From: CAZGMN01 sp964645765
GTDB lineage: Bacteria; Acidobacteriota; Aminicenantia; Aminicenantales; Aminicenantaceae
Length of the DNA stretch: 54,143 nt
Assembly (NCBI GenBank): GCA_964645765.1
Contig: CAZYBE010000020.1
Location: 1-54,143 of the forward strand
Direction of reading: 5' to 3'
A program made the position numbers and the translations under genes. Positions 16,198 to 24,874 of the stretch are shown in pieces. The notes beneath the pieces are model-generated. The model saw nothing but the letters and a program-made list of their open reading frames with translations. It did no database searches and was not told the DNA's origin. Numbering within the stretch: position 1 is the first letter of the stretch; every line of letters begins with the position of its first letter.

Positions 16198-17556
16198 ATG
16201 CATAGCCGACTAGCCTCTATCACCTCCCGGATGGACAGGCTCTATGAATTCGACCGGGAGGCGGTTTCAACAGCTAAACTTCAGTCGGGCGGAAAATTCG
16301 CAGGCCTATTCGCCGGCGAGCATGTAGCCGCAACTGAGTTTGTGATCGGCGCCTTTTTCGTCCTCCACGGCGTCAGCGCCAGAGACATACTGCTCGGTCT
16401 GCTCATCGGAAATATGCTCGCTGTCCTTTCCTGGACTTTCATCTGCGCGCCGATTGCCACCCGGACCCGCCTCACTCTCTACTGGTATCTTCGAAAAATA
16501 GCTGGCCCTGGCCTGACTTTTGTCTATAACCTTGCCAACGCCCTCCTTTACTGTGTCCTGGCTGGAGCGATGATTGCTGTCTCAGCCACTGCGGTTGGAC
16601 TAGCCTTCGGCGTCAAGACCCCTTCTCTGAATGCCGTTTTCCCCAGCAGTCTGGGCTGGGTTCTAATTACTCTGGCCATCGGAATTTTGTTCATCACTCT
16701 GGCCATTCTTGGCTTTGAAAAGCTCAGCCGCTTTGCCGAGGTTTGTTCACCCTGGATATTCGTTGTCTTTATCGCCGGAGCCATCGCCATGCTTCCCCGG
16801 CTCGGTGTCCATCCCCGGCTCGATAACCTCTGGGAGATAGCCAGGACGAAGATATGGAACGGAATTCCTGCTTCTGGCCAGGATAAATTCAGCATCTGGC
16901 ACATCATGCTCTTTGCCTGGTTCTGCAACCTGGCTATGCATGTCGGCCTTTCGGATATGGCTTTATTCCGCTATGCCAAGAAATGGACATACGGGCTCTA
17001 TTCAGCCTTCGGCATGTATCCCGGCCATATGCTTGCCTGGATTTCGTCTGGAATTATGGTTGCGGCAGTCGGCAGGCAGATGGACCCCGGACTTATGGCT
17101 TTTGAGGCTGCGGGCTTTGCAGGCGCTGCTGGTGTTCTCTTTGCTGGCTGGACAACGGCAAATCCAACGCTTTATCGGGCAGGCCTTGCCCTCCAGGTCA
17201 TCACTAACTGGCCCCGCTGGAAAATCACTTTGTTCGCCGGGTTGCTGACAACATTCCTCTCTTGCTTTCCTGTAGTCTTCATGAAGCTCCTCGATTACGT
17301 GGCCATATACGGGTTGACTTTGATGCCCATCGGAGCCATTGTCTTTGCCGAGCACTGGATATTTCCGCTTCTTAAAATAGAGCAGTATCAGGCTGAAAAA
17401 CACAACTGGATTTTCAACTGGAGGGCCTTGATTTCCTGGGCAGGGACTCTGGCTGCCTGCTTCTTCATGCCCATTCACCTTTTTTTCCGCTGGCTTCCAG
17501 GCTATTTCATCGCTCTTGTTTCTTATGTTCTTCTTATGGCATTGAAGAGAAAGTAG
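16198..17556 (+). CDS. NCS1-type (purine/cytosine permease-like) membrane transporter
   Basis: The 452-residue product has about 12 transmembrane segments. Its first helices carry a GEHVAATEFVIGAFF stretch followed by a GLLIGNMLAVLSW stretch, as in cytosine/purine permeases of the NCS1 family (LeuT fold). Internal loops include TRTRLTLYWYLRK. NCS1 proteins import nucleobases or related compounds with H+ or Na+, but the substrate cannot be read from sequence. It is followed after one base by a 59-residue two-helix protein, a likely partner. An ATG at 16231 is an alternative start, yet the promoter position favours 16198. Confidence 0.75.
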   Translation: MHSRLASITSRMDRLYEFDREAVSTAKLQSGGKFAGLFAGEHVAATEFVIGAFFVLHGVSARDILLGLLIGNMLAVLSWTFICAPIATRTRLTLYWYLRKIAGPGLTFVYNLANALLYCVLAGAMIAVSATAVGLAFGVKTPSLNAVFPSSLGWVLITLAIGILFITLAILGFEKLSRFAEVCSPWIFVVFIAGAIAMLPRLGVHPRLDNLWEIARTKIWNGIPASGQDKFSIWHIMLFAWFCNLAMHVGLSDMALFRYAKKWTYGLYSAFGMYPGHMLAWISSGIMVAAVGRQMDPGLMAFEAAGFAGAAGVLFAGWTTANPTLYRAGLALQVITNWPRWKITLFAGLLTTFLSCFPVVFMKLLDYVAIYGLTLMPIGAIVFAEHWIFPLLKIEQYQAEKHNWIFNWRALISWAGTLAACFFMPIHLFFRWLPGYFIALVSYVLLMALKRK

Positions 17557-17557
17557 A

Positions 17558-17737
17558 ATGAGTAATATTATTTATGCCTTAGTCTCCCTCCTCAGCCTTG
17601 CAGTCTGTTTACTCGCCCCGGTCCTCTTTTTTCTGGGAAAATTTACAGAAGAGAATTATAAGCTTGTTTTCTTCTTAGCTTCCATAGCCTGGTTTATCTT
17701 TGCCACACTCTGGGCGCGAAAAAGAAAGAAGGCCTGA
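17558..17737 (+). CDS. Small two-helix membrane protein next to the permease
   Basis: A 59-residue frame starts with ATG one base after the permease stop and ends with TGA at 17735-17737. It has two hydrophobic helices (about 4-25 and 34-52) split by a short polar loop (GKFTEENYK) and ends in a basic tail (ARKRKKA). The tight spacing implies co-translation with the permease. Small two-helix proteins accompany several symporter families as accessory subunits; that role here is inferred. The stop lies 17 bases before the stop of the convergent rhamnosidase gene. Confidence 0.6.
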   Translation: MSNIIYALVSLLSLAVCLLAPVLFFLGKFTEENYKLVFFLASIAWFIFATLWARKRKKA

Positions 17738-17754
17738 GAAGATGCTTTCCTAAA

Positions 17755-20421
17755 TTATTCACCCTCAACTTCGAATAGATACTTTCCTGAGCCGATTTTG
17801 ACGATAAAAGCTCCTGGCTTCTCCTCGACTCCCTTCACTCCCGGAATTCCTTGATGAAAGCCTTTTGAATCCCAGAGAATCTGGCCGCTCTCTTTAATCA
17901 CGATATTCTTCAGATTGAACTTGGGCAGGACGACTTCAGCCTCGCTGCTGACCGGTATTCTCACCTCAAGGCTGACTTTTCGCTCGGAGTGCCACCACGA
18001 GCAAGAAACCATTCCTCTCAGCGTTAGCACAGAACCTGCTGCATAACGGAGGTCCCTGACCATCTGCGGCTGAATAAGGATTTTTTGAAAACCAACAGAG
18101 CCAGGGGCCAAGTTGATTCCGGCTAAGGCTTTGTAAAGCCAGGCTCCGACACTCCCGAACATGGGATGATTGTGGGAATTCATCGAAGGGCCTGTCCTCT
18201 GCTGCCAGAGCTCCCAGAGAGTTGTGGCTCCATTCTCGATCATGAATCCCCAGCTGGGATAAGTTGTTTGGACTGCAATCTCATAGGCCAAATCAGAAGC
18301 ATTGAATCGAGTCAGCAGCTCCATCAAATATTTGGTGCCGATGATGCCTGTTGTTAGATGCGTGTTATGCTTGTAGACAATGTCTTGGAACAAGTTGCCA
18401 AAAACCGAGCCTCGCTCTGATTCGGGAGCGATATCGAGAAAAAGAGGAAGAGTGTTTGCTGTCTGAGTTCCGTTGGCGTAGTTCTTTGTCTGCATATCGA
18501 AGTATTGCTTGTTAAAGGCTTGCTTGACCTGTTCGCTAAGCTGGCTGTAAGCTTTTTCATCCTTATCTTTTCCGAGCACTCGAGCCATATCCGCCAGGAT
18601 CTTGACGTCATAGTAATAATAAAATGAAGAGACGATGCTGCCTGGGGTGTTCTCCACAGCCACCCAGTCGCCGTAATAGCTGTACTTGACAAGCCCGCCT
18701 TCGGCGCGGCTTCGCAGGAATTCAACATACTTTTTTACGCCATCATAGTGTTCCTCCAGGATTCGCTTATCGCCGTAATATTGATACATGTACCAGCAGA
18801 GGAGCGGATAAGCCGTGCCCCAGGCAGGGTCAGCCGGGCGCTGTCCCCAGATATGAGGCACGGTATCAGTCACTCTCCCCGCCTCATCCTGAACATCTTT
18901 GATATCACGAATGAAGTTGGAATAGAAAGCTCCCATGTCAAAATTCATCATCGCCTCTTCGGCTGTGCCCTGGGCATCTCCCATCCATCCCATCCGCTCA
19001 TCGCGCTGGCAGCAGTCGGTCGGAATGCTGTGAAGATTGCTCTGTTGTCCCCAAACGATGATTCGCTGGAGCTGGTTAAGGATAGGCTTAGAGCAGGAAA
19101 AGCTTCCGACCTGGCGCACGGCTGAATGAACGACCTTTCCCCTGATTGTGTCTGCGGCCGGAACTCCTGGAAAGCCTGTAAGCTCAACATAACGAAAGCC
19201 GTGATAAGTGAAATGCGGCTCAAAAACTTCCTCACCTTCCCCGCGCAGGATGCAAGTATCCTCGGCCCTGGCGCCGCGCAGGTTCTCCTGGCTGATCATT
19301 CCATTATCATAGAGAAGCTCGGCAAAGCGCATCCGGACTGCTGTCCCCCTCTCTCCCCGAACACGGAGCTGAGCCCAGCCGCTCGAATTCTGCCCCATGT
19401 CAAAGACATAGACGCCGGGCTCAGGATTGGTCATCTTCAAAGGAACGATGGTATCCACGACTCTGATCGGAGGCATCATCTGGGCCGAAAGCATTCCTTT
19501 TGGCCCCTGCACAGATTCAGCCTTGCCCCACTGGCTGTCATCATACCCAGGGAGGTCCCATCCCGGAGTCACAAGCCGGGCATCATAGACCTCGCCGTTG
19601 TAAATGCTGTCAGAGACGACCGGGCCATTCTTTCCTTTCCAGGAAGCATCGCTCGAGACCACAATCTTCTCGCCTGCTTCAAGCTCGATGGTCATCTGGA
19701 AAAGCAGAGCCTTTGAGCCATACCAACCTTTGCCCAACATGACGCCTACAGCATTGGCTCCAGAGCGGAGCATGTTCGTCACATCGTAGGTGGTGTATAG
19801 AGCGCGTTTATCATATGTGGTCCAGCCAGGGTCGAGCACGTTCGGGCCGACCTTCCGGCCATTCAGGCGCAGCTCATAATAGCCGAGGCCGCAGGTATAA
19901 GCCCTGCCTCGCTTGACCTTGCCGTTCAGATTAAACTCCTTTCGCAGCTCGCTCGTTCCTCCAATCCATTCGCCTTTCCACTCCTCCCGCGAAAAGAGGC
20001 CAGTATCAAAGCGGGCAACCCGGCTGTAGGGGCTGGTCGCGCCATTTCCATCCCAGTATCTCACTCTCCAATAGTAAGTTTGGTCGCTTTCCAATGGTTT
20101 GCCGCCGTAGATAACATGAATTGATTCTTCTGTACTCCCCTTTCCGCTATCCCACATATCTCCTTTTTCTGCGGATGGCTCTGTCGAAACGACTATCTGA
20201 AAGGCAGACTGCTTCTCGCCCCGCTCTGAGTGCTCAAGAACCCAGGAAAACCTGGGCTGCCTGACGTCAATCCCCACGGGGTTCGCTAAATACTCGCAGC
20301 GAAGCTCGGCTGGCGGAAAAGGGCCGCTCGATTGCTCAGAGCTTCCCACCAGGGAAAATCCTGCCATAAACACAAAAAGAATGAGCAGAATAAATTTTTT
20401 CATTCGAAGCATGGGAAACAT
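17755..20421 (-). CDS. GH78 alpha-L-rhamnosidase, secreted
   Basis: The 888-residue product begins with a short lead, then the signal peptide MKKFILLILFVFMAG. The domain order matches GH78: fibronectin-like N-domain (LANPVGIDVRQPRFSW), jelly-roll carbohydrate-binding domain (YELRLNGRKVG), second sandwich, then an (alpha/alpha)6 barrel and a C-terminal sandwich. Catalytic acid and base candidates are the DE pair in QRDERMGWMGD (about residues 474-475) and the Glu in TTLWELW (about 737). It removes terminal alpha-L-rhamnose from plant pectin or bacterial polysaccharide. The ATG at 20421 is chosen over two more upstream at 20436 and 20433 because GGAGG lies 5 nt before it. Confidence 0.92.
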   Translation of the reverse strand: MFPMLRMKKFILLILFVFMAGFSLVGSSEQSSGPFPPAELRCEYLANPVGIDVRQPRFSWVLEHSERGEKQSAFQIVVSTEPSAEKGDMWDSGKGSTEESIHVIYGGKPLESDQTYYWRVRYWDGNGATSPYSRVARFDTGLFSREEWKGEWIGGTSELRKEFNLNGKVKRGRAYTCGLGYYELRLNGRKVGPNVLDPGWTTYDKRALYTTYDVTNMLRSGANAVGVMLGKGWYGSKALLFQMTIELEAGEKIVVSSDASWKGKNGPVVSDSIYNGEVYDARLVTPGWDLPGYDDSQWGKAESVQGPKGMLSAQMMPPIRVVDTIVPLKMTNPEPGVYVFDMGQNSSGWAQLRVRGERGTAVRMRFAELLYDNGMISQENLRGARAEDTCILRGEGEEVFEPHFTYHGFRYVELTGFPGVPAADTIRGKVVHSAVRQVGSFSCSKPILNQLQRIIVWGQQSNLHSIPTDCCQRDERMGWMGDAQGTAEEAMMNFDMGAFYSNFIRDIKDVQDEAGRVTDTVPHIWGQRPADPAWGTAYPLLCWYMYQYYGDKRILEEHYDGVKKYVEFLRSRAEGGLVKYSYYGDWVAVENTPGSIVSSFYYYYDVKILADMARVLGKDKDEKAYSQLSEQVKQAFNKQYFDMQTKNYANGTQTANTLPLFLDIAPESERGSVFGNLFQDIVYKHNTHLTTGIIGTKYLMELLTRFNASDLAYEIAVQTTYPSWGFMIENGATTLWELWQQRTGPSMNSHNHPMFGSVGAWLYKALAGINLAPGSVGFQKILIQPQMVRDLRYAAGSVLTLRGMVSCSWWHSERKVSLEVRIPVSSEAEVVLPKFNLKNIVIKESGQILWDSKGFHQGIPGVKGVEEKPGAFIVKIGSGKYLFEVEGE

Positions 20422-20442
20422 GATTACCTCCATCAAAGGAAT

Positions 20443-20476
20443 CTTATAATTTTTGCTTAAACATTTTACTTAAACA
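20443..20476 (-). promoter_or_regulatory. Tandem 13-bp direct repeats before the rhamnosidase gene
   Basis: On the minus strand TGTTTAAGTAAAA and TGTTTAAGCAAAA (20464-20476 and 20451-20463) lie in perfect tandem, followed by a TATAAG -10 candidate (20443-20448). No good -35 is seen. The repeats occupy the -35 region, as an activator or repressor site would. Confidence 0.4.
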
Positions 20477-20676
20477 AATCTATTTTTGCTACTGGCCTTT
20501 TTCCTTTTGACTTCTCAAATGAAATTGATGTATTTTAGAGGCGCTGATGAAGTGAAAGACTGGCTATTAGCATGGCAATGGCTAAAGGGATGAAAAACAT
20601 AAAGAAACCCTCGATTTGTTCTGGAATATTGGCTTTTGGCTGCTCAGCCTCAGCCTAGGAACAAAGGAGGCTATGC

Positions 20677-21078
20677 ATGGATGATAAGAACCCGGAAAAA
20701 AGGGAGTGCAAGCGGTTTGCAATCCCTGGAGCTGCAGCCAGCATCAAGGCTAAGGAATATGCTGAAGAATTTTCGCCTGTCTTGGATATAAGCCGCGGCG
20801 GGGTTAAATTGCTGGTTAAAAGGGCTGTTAATATGGGCTCAGAATTAACCTTAAAAATTTCCATTCCGGCTGAAAGAATTCCTTTAACTCTTATAGGGGT
20901 TGTGAAATGGATTTCCTATGTTGAAGAGAAGAATAAATATAGCATTGGAGTTCAGTTCAATCCCTACGGAGTAAAGAAAGGTCAGAATTACCCCGGCGCT
21001 CTGGTCAAGATCATCGCCTTGGAGCAAAAATTTTCGACTCCGGGTAAAGCCGACGACGAGAAATATGAAATTGACTAG
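20677..21078 (+). CDS. PilZ-domain protein
   Basis: The 133-residue product is a single PilZ domain. It has the N-terminal basic stretch KRECKRF, then DISRGGVKL at about residues 37-45 matching the [DN]xSxxG motif that binds cyclic di-GMP, and the later strands VVKWISYVEEKNKYSIGVQF. The basic stretch does not exactly follow RxxxR, so binding may be weak or altered. No membrane or effector domain is attached. It is transcribed alone; the ATG has an AAAGGAGG site 6 nt upstream. No cyclase or phosphodiesterase gene lies in the window. Confidence 0.8.
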   Translation: MDDKNPEKRECKRFAIPGAAASIKAKEYAEEFSPVLDISRGGVKLLVKRAVNMGSELTLKISIPAERIPLTLIGVVKWISYVEEKNKYSIGVQFNPYGVKKGQNYPGALVKIIALEQKFSTPGKADDEKYEID

Positions 21079-21104
21079 GGCGCCTGGGGAGCGTCCCTTA
21101 TTTC

Positions 21105-22241
21105 TTATTTCAAAACTTCAAGCAGACGATCGATGTCAGCGAAATTGTTAAAGATGTTCACTGCGACTCTGATGTTTCCGTCTCTCTGGCTGACATAGAT
21201 GTTTTTCTCCTTCCATTTTTTAATGTAAGCCTCATTTTTATCGCCGAGAGTGAAAGAGACGATTGCCGAGCGCTCGCCTTTATAAGCTACGGGAGAAATT
21301 ATGGTGACCGTGCGTTTCCCTAGCCCTTGGATGAGATAATCTGTCAGCTCCATAATTCTGTCCTGAATGGTCCTGATGCCAATCTCATTGATGTAGTCCA
21401 ATGCTTTTTGAAAAGCCAGAAGAGGCTGCAGGTTAAAGGTGCCGAGCACATACCTTTGTGCTGAGCGCTGAAGCCTGAAAGGAGCATTCTTTGCGGTGTG
21501 AATAAAACTTCCTCTCTCTGTCTCCACCGAGAGCCATCCAGCCAAAGGAGATGGGAATCTTTCTCGAAAGTCCGGTGTGGTGAAGAAGATGGCGCCGACA
21601 TAGCCTGTCAGCCCCCATTTGTGGAGCGAAGCGGTGAGAACGTCGATATGAGAGGCCTTCACATCCGGAGAATAATAGGGAAAGGCCTGGGTTGAATTGA
21701 CAATAAACAAGATTCCTCGCCCATGGAGCTCCTTGCCCAATGCCGAGAGGTCCTGGCGAAATCCTGTGGCGTATTGGACTTGGGAAGTGACCACAGCCAG
21801 AGTCTGTTTGTCTGTCATCTCAAGAATGGATTGAATCGGATACCGGGAATTCACAGGTTCAACATAGCGCATCTCGATGTTCTGGTATTCAAAGGCAATG
21901 GTCGATGCCGGGAACTCATCCTTCATGGAAACAATATTGAAAGGCCTCTGGACTTGATTCTCGAATGAAAGGGCAACAAGCGACATGGCGGTCGAGCTAT
22001 TCTGGACAAAGGTCACATTTTCAGGCTCGGTGTTCAAAAATTCTGCCAAATTGGCGCAAAGGGTTTTAAATCTGGCCATGTCTTTGAGCCAATGGATATC
22101 TCCGTGGAGGTGAATCTTACGATATTCTTTGATCAGGGCATCCAGGACCGGTTTGGGCAAGGGCGACATGGCTGCGCTCAGGAAATAAACAATATTCTGA
22201 GTAATCGGAAAATCCTGTCGGACTCTATTCCAGTCTTTCAT
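21105..22241 (-). CDS. Class V aminotransferase-fold PLP enzyme
   Basis: The 378-residue product has the fold-type I, class V pattern. It begins with YFLSAAMSPLPKPV, a PLP-phosphate region NSSTAMSLVALSF, then IVNSTQAFPYYSPDV with the Asp/Gln side, and the Schiff-base Lys at about 208 in SLHKWG. The family includes isopenicillin N epimerase-like proteins, kynureninase and cysteine desulfurases. No cysteine loop for sulfur transfer is evident, which argues against a desulfurase. The substrate is unknown. The ATG at 22241 has a GAGGTGAGG site. It converges with the PilZ gene and follows the fused MFS/spermidine synthase on the same strand. Confidence 0.8.
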   Translation of the reverse strand: MKDWNRVRQDFPITQNIVYFLSAAMSPLPKPVLDALIKEYRKIHLHGDIHWLKDMARFKTLCANLAEFLNTEPENVTFVQNSSTAMSLVALSFENQVQRPFNIVSMKDEFPASTIAFEYQNIEMRYVEPVNSRYPIQSILEMTDKQTLAVVTSQVQYATGFRQDLSALGKELHGRGILFIVNSTQAFPYYSPDVKASHIDVLTASLHKWGLTGYVGAIFFTTPDFRERFPSPLAGWLSVETERGSFIHTAKNAPFRLQRSAQRYVLGTFNLQPLLAFQKALDYINEIGIRTIQDRIMELTDYLIQGLGKRTVTIISPVAYKGERSAIVSFTLGDKNEAYIKKWKEKNIYVSQRDGNIRVAVNIFNNFADIDRLLEVLK

Positions 22242-22302
22242 GGCCTCACCTCACTTTTCTGAAAGCCGAGATATCTGTTTTTGTTGTTTATGTTCTCGAT
22301 CC

Positions 22303-24777
22303 CTATTTGTCTCCTCCCAGCGCGCGCCTCAGCGCTTGTTTGCGCTCAGGCGAGGCAACAAAGAGCTCTTGGGGAAACCTGTATTGGGCCAGCAGGTCCT
22401 CATGGATGCTCCAGCTCTCGTAGGAGTTCAATCCCAATCCTGCCAGGTACTGCAATCGCAGGTTTCGATCTCTATTGATTTCAGCGCCTTTCAGCCAGGC
22501 CCCCAAATCGGGCCCTTGCCCGGCATATGTTGAGAGCATATCCACCGCGGATTTAAACCCCACCTCACGGAGCGACTGCGCTGCTGGGCGAAGGTCATCG
22601 CCATCCAGCCGCTTCTGGAGTTCGTCAACGTTGATCCTCGTGGCCTCGGCCTGACCTAAGAGCAGGACGTCATAGCCAAGACCGATAAAGTCGTTGCTCC
22701 AAATTGTTCCATGAGGAAAGACATCGAAGAACGTGGCCAGCTCGCTCTTGACAGTGTCAAAAGTGCTCTCGTACAGAGGAACCCACTGTGCGACGACACC
22801 GCCCGGGTTCAGATGCCGCTTGCACAGCTCGAAGTATTCTTTCGTATAAAGAGCGGCCGAACCCTTTATCCAGGGATGAATCGGGTCAGAGGTGATAATA
22901 TCGAACCTTTCTTGTGTGGTGAGGATAAAATGCCGCGCGTCGTCGATGACCACTGTGACGCGTGGATCGTCCAGAACATTGTAGTTCTCCTGCTTGAAGT
23001 AGCGGGCCACGACCCTCGAGATCAACGGCTCGATTTCGCAGATGACGATTCTCTTGATGTCAGGGTAGAGCACAAAGGAGCCGGCGGTCACGCCTGCTCC
23101 ACAGCCCACAACCAGCACCGAACAGGGCTTGGAGTGAACAAGCGCTGGGAAGTGCCCAAGCATCCGTTCCATCCTCATATCCTGCGGGTCGCTCGATGCT
23201 TCAGTCCTGCCGCTGACATGGAAAATTCTAATCCCGCTTTCGAGCTCTGTCACGGCAACTGAAGCATTCATGCCTTCTCCCACGTAAAGAATTTTCTCTT
23301 CCTCAGTCTTAGTCGGAAGATAATGGCCATAAGCAACTAGTTTCCAAGGAACTCTGGGCACGCTCCAGGCCAGCAAAGCCGCAAGCCCGGCTGAGGTCGC
23401 CAAGGCGAGCGCTTTCGCCATCCTGAGCTTGGGGACTGCGGGCTTGGGGCGGGATAACACGTTTGCTCGGAATCGCCCGAGGAGCGGCGCAAACATCAGA
23501 AACGCGGCCAGAGCCGATAGTCCGATTAGCAGACGTTCGGACTGCTGTGTTCCTGCAAAAGGAACGAGAATCATGCTGAATCCGATCGCGCCAACGATTG
23601 CGCCGACCGTGTTGGCTGCATAGACTCCGCCGACCAGTCGTCCCTGGTCCTGACCGCCCGAAGCAACGGCCCGAAGCGCCAACGGAAAGCTCGCGCCCCA
23701 AAGGCATGCTGCCGGCAGGATGGCACAGAGGCAACGCACGAGGTCAAGCTCGAAGTTGAACCAGGGGTTCTTAGAAAGCGAGGGGTTGATCGGCCAAAAA
23801 GGCAGGGACTTAGCGACCATTAAGACAGTCCAAAAAATTGCTGCGGTAAGAAGCATCTGGCAGCAGCCCAGCGCGAACCGCGGCTGCGCAGTCTTGCGCG
23901 CCAGGGATGAGCCAACGGTGCTGCCGATCCCAAGCCCTGCCAGGAAAACAGCCAAAATGATAGAAAAGGTGTAGACTGTTGCGCCCAGCATCAGCGACAA
24001 AAGGCGTGTCCAAATCACCTCGGCGCCAAGCGCGCTCATCCCTGAGAGTGCAATGGCGACATAAACCGGCCAGGAGCCCGGTGCACGGACAGCGCGGCCT
24101 TGGGTTAGGCTGCCGGCTGGCATGCGGTATGGCGTCAGGACCGCCAAACCGAAACCGATGAGAGCGATGCTCCCGTTGGCCGCTGCAGCGACATAGGTTG
24201 CCATCCTCATGTCATGGACTCTCAATAGATAGAACCCTGCCAACAAACAGCCGAATACTGCCCCAACGGTGTTACCAGCATAAAAGAATCCTACCCACGA
24301 AACACCTTGCGGCGTCATCTCTATCCACCGCGCAATTGCCGGCAACGTCGCGCCCATCAGCATGGTGGGCAGCAACAAACATGCCGCGCTGACCGCAGCC
24401 CGCAGCAATATCGCCGGGAGAGCGTGCCCTACGTTTGCCGTGTAAAATCGAACGACAGACGGCATTCCGAACAAGATGACGATTCCGCTCATCCCGATTC
24501 CCAGTTCAAAAAGGGCATAAACGCGCAGTGGATGTCGGCGCCGGGAGATGATACGCGGCAGGGTAAAACTTCCCAGGCACATCCCGCCCATATAGGTTCC
24601 CAGCAATACGCCCAGCGAAACCGCAGACGACCCAATCACAAACTCCAGCAACTGGAGCCAGACGATTTCGTAAATTAATGCGGCACAGCCGCTGGCGATG
24701 AACAGCACCAGCACAGGAAGAAGAAATCGGCGTGATGGTAAAAGACTTGTTGCCTGGTTGAGACTTTGTTCAGTCAT
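22303..24777 (-). CDS. Fused MFS transporter/spermidine synthase-like protein
   Basis: The 824-residue product joins a membrane part of about 12-14 helices (residues 15-465) to a soluble methyltransferase-fold domain. The soluble part shows the aminopropyltransferase pattern: VVGCGAGVTAG, an acidic residue in ICEIEPLI for the nucleoside ribose, VIDDARHF, and SDPIHPW in the position of the DxxDP-type active loop. Fusions like this are widespread in MAGs and are annotated as spermidine synthase, but true polyamine synthesis is unproven for most. No SAM decarboxylase or arginine/ornithine decarboxylase is nearby. The start has no Shine-Dalgarno site and lies about 17 bases after a TATAAT box (24795-24800), so the leader is very short. 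Confidence 0.82.
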   Translation of the reverse strand: MTEQSLNQATSLLPSRRFLLPVLVLFIASGCAALIYEIVWLQLLEFVIGSSAVSLGVLLGTYMGGMCLGSFTLPRIISRRRHPLRVYALFELGIGMSGIVILFGMPSVVRFYTANVGHALPAILLRAAVSAACLLLPTMLMGATLPAIARWIEMTPQGVSWVGFFYAGNTVGAVFGCLLAGFYLLRVHDMRMATYVAAAANGSIALIGFGLAVLTPYRMPAGSLTQGRAVRAPGSWPVYVAIALSGMSALGAEVIWTRLLSLMLGATVYTFSIILAVFLAGLGIGSTVGSSLARKTAQPRFALGCCQMLLTAAIFWTVLMVAKSLPFWPINPSLSKNPWFNFELDLVRCLCAILPAACLWGASFPLALRAVASGGQDQGRLVGGVYAANTVGAIVGAIGFSMILVPFAGTQQSERLLIGLSALAAFLMFAPLLGRFRANVLSRPKPAVPKLRMAKALALATSAGLAALLAWSVPRVPWKLVAYGHYLPTKTEEEKILYVGEGMNASVAVTELESGIRIFHVSGRTEASSDPQDMRMERMLGHFPALVHSKPCSVLVVGCGAGVTAGSFVLYPDIKRIVICEIEPLISRVVARYFKQENYNVLDDPRVTVVIDDARHFILTTQERFDIITSDPIHPWIKGSAALYTKEYFELCKRHLNPGGVVAQWVPLYESTFDTVKSELATFFDVFPHGTIWSNDFIGLGYDVLLLGQAEATRINVDELQKRLDGDDLRPAAQSLREVGFKSAVDMLSTYAGQGPDLGAWLKGAEINRDRNLRLQYLAGLGLNSYESWSIHEDLLAQYRFPQELFVASPERKQALRRALGGDK

Positions 24778-24874
24778 ATTGTAATAGGCTACTCATTATA
24801 CTAAATTCTTATTTGAGCAGATAGAAGTCATCTTCTAATTGACATCTGTCATCGCCAAGCGATATATTTTTGCA

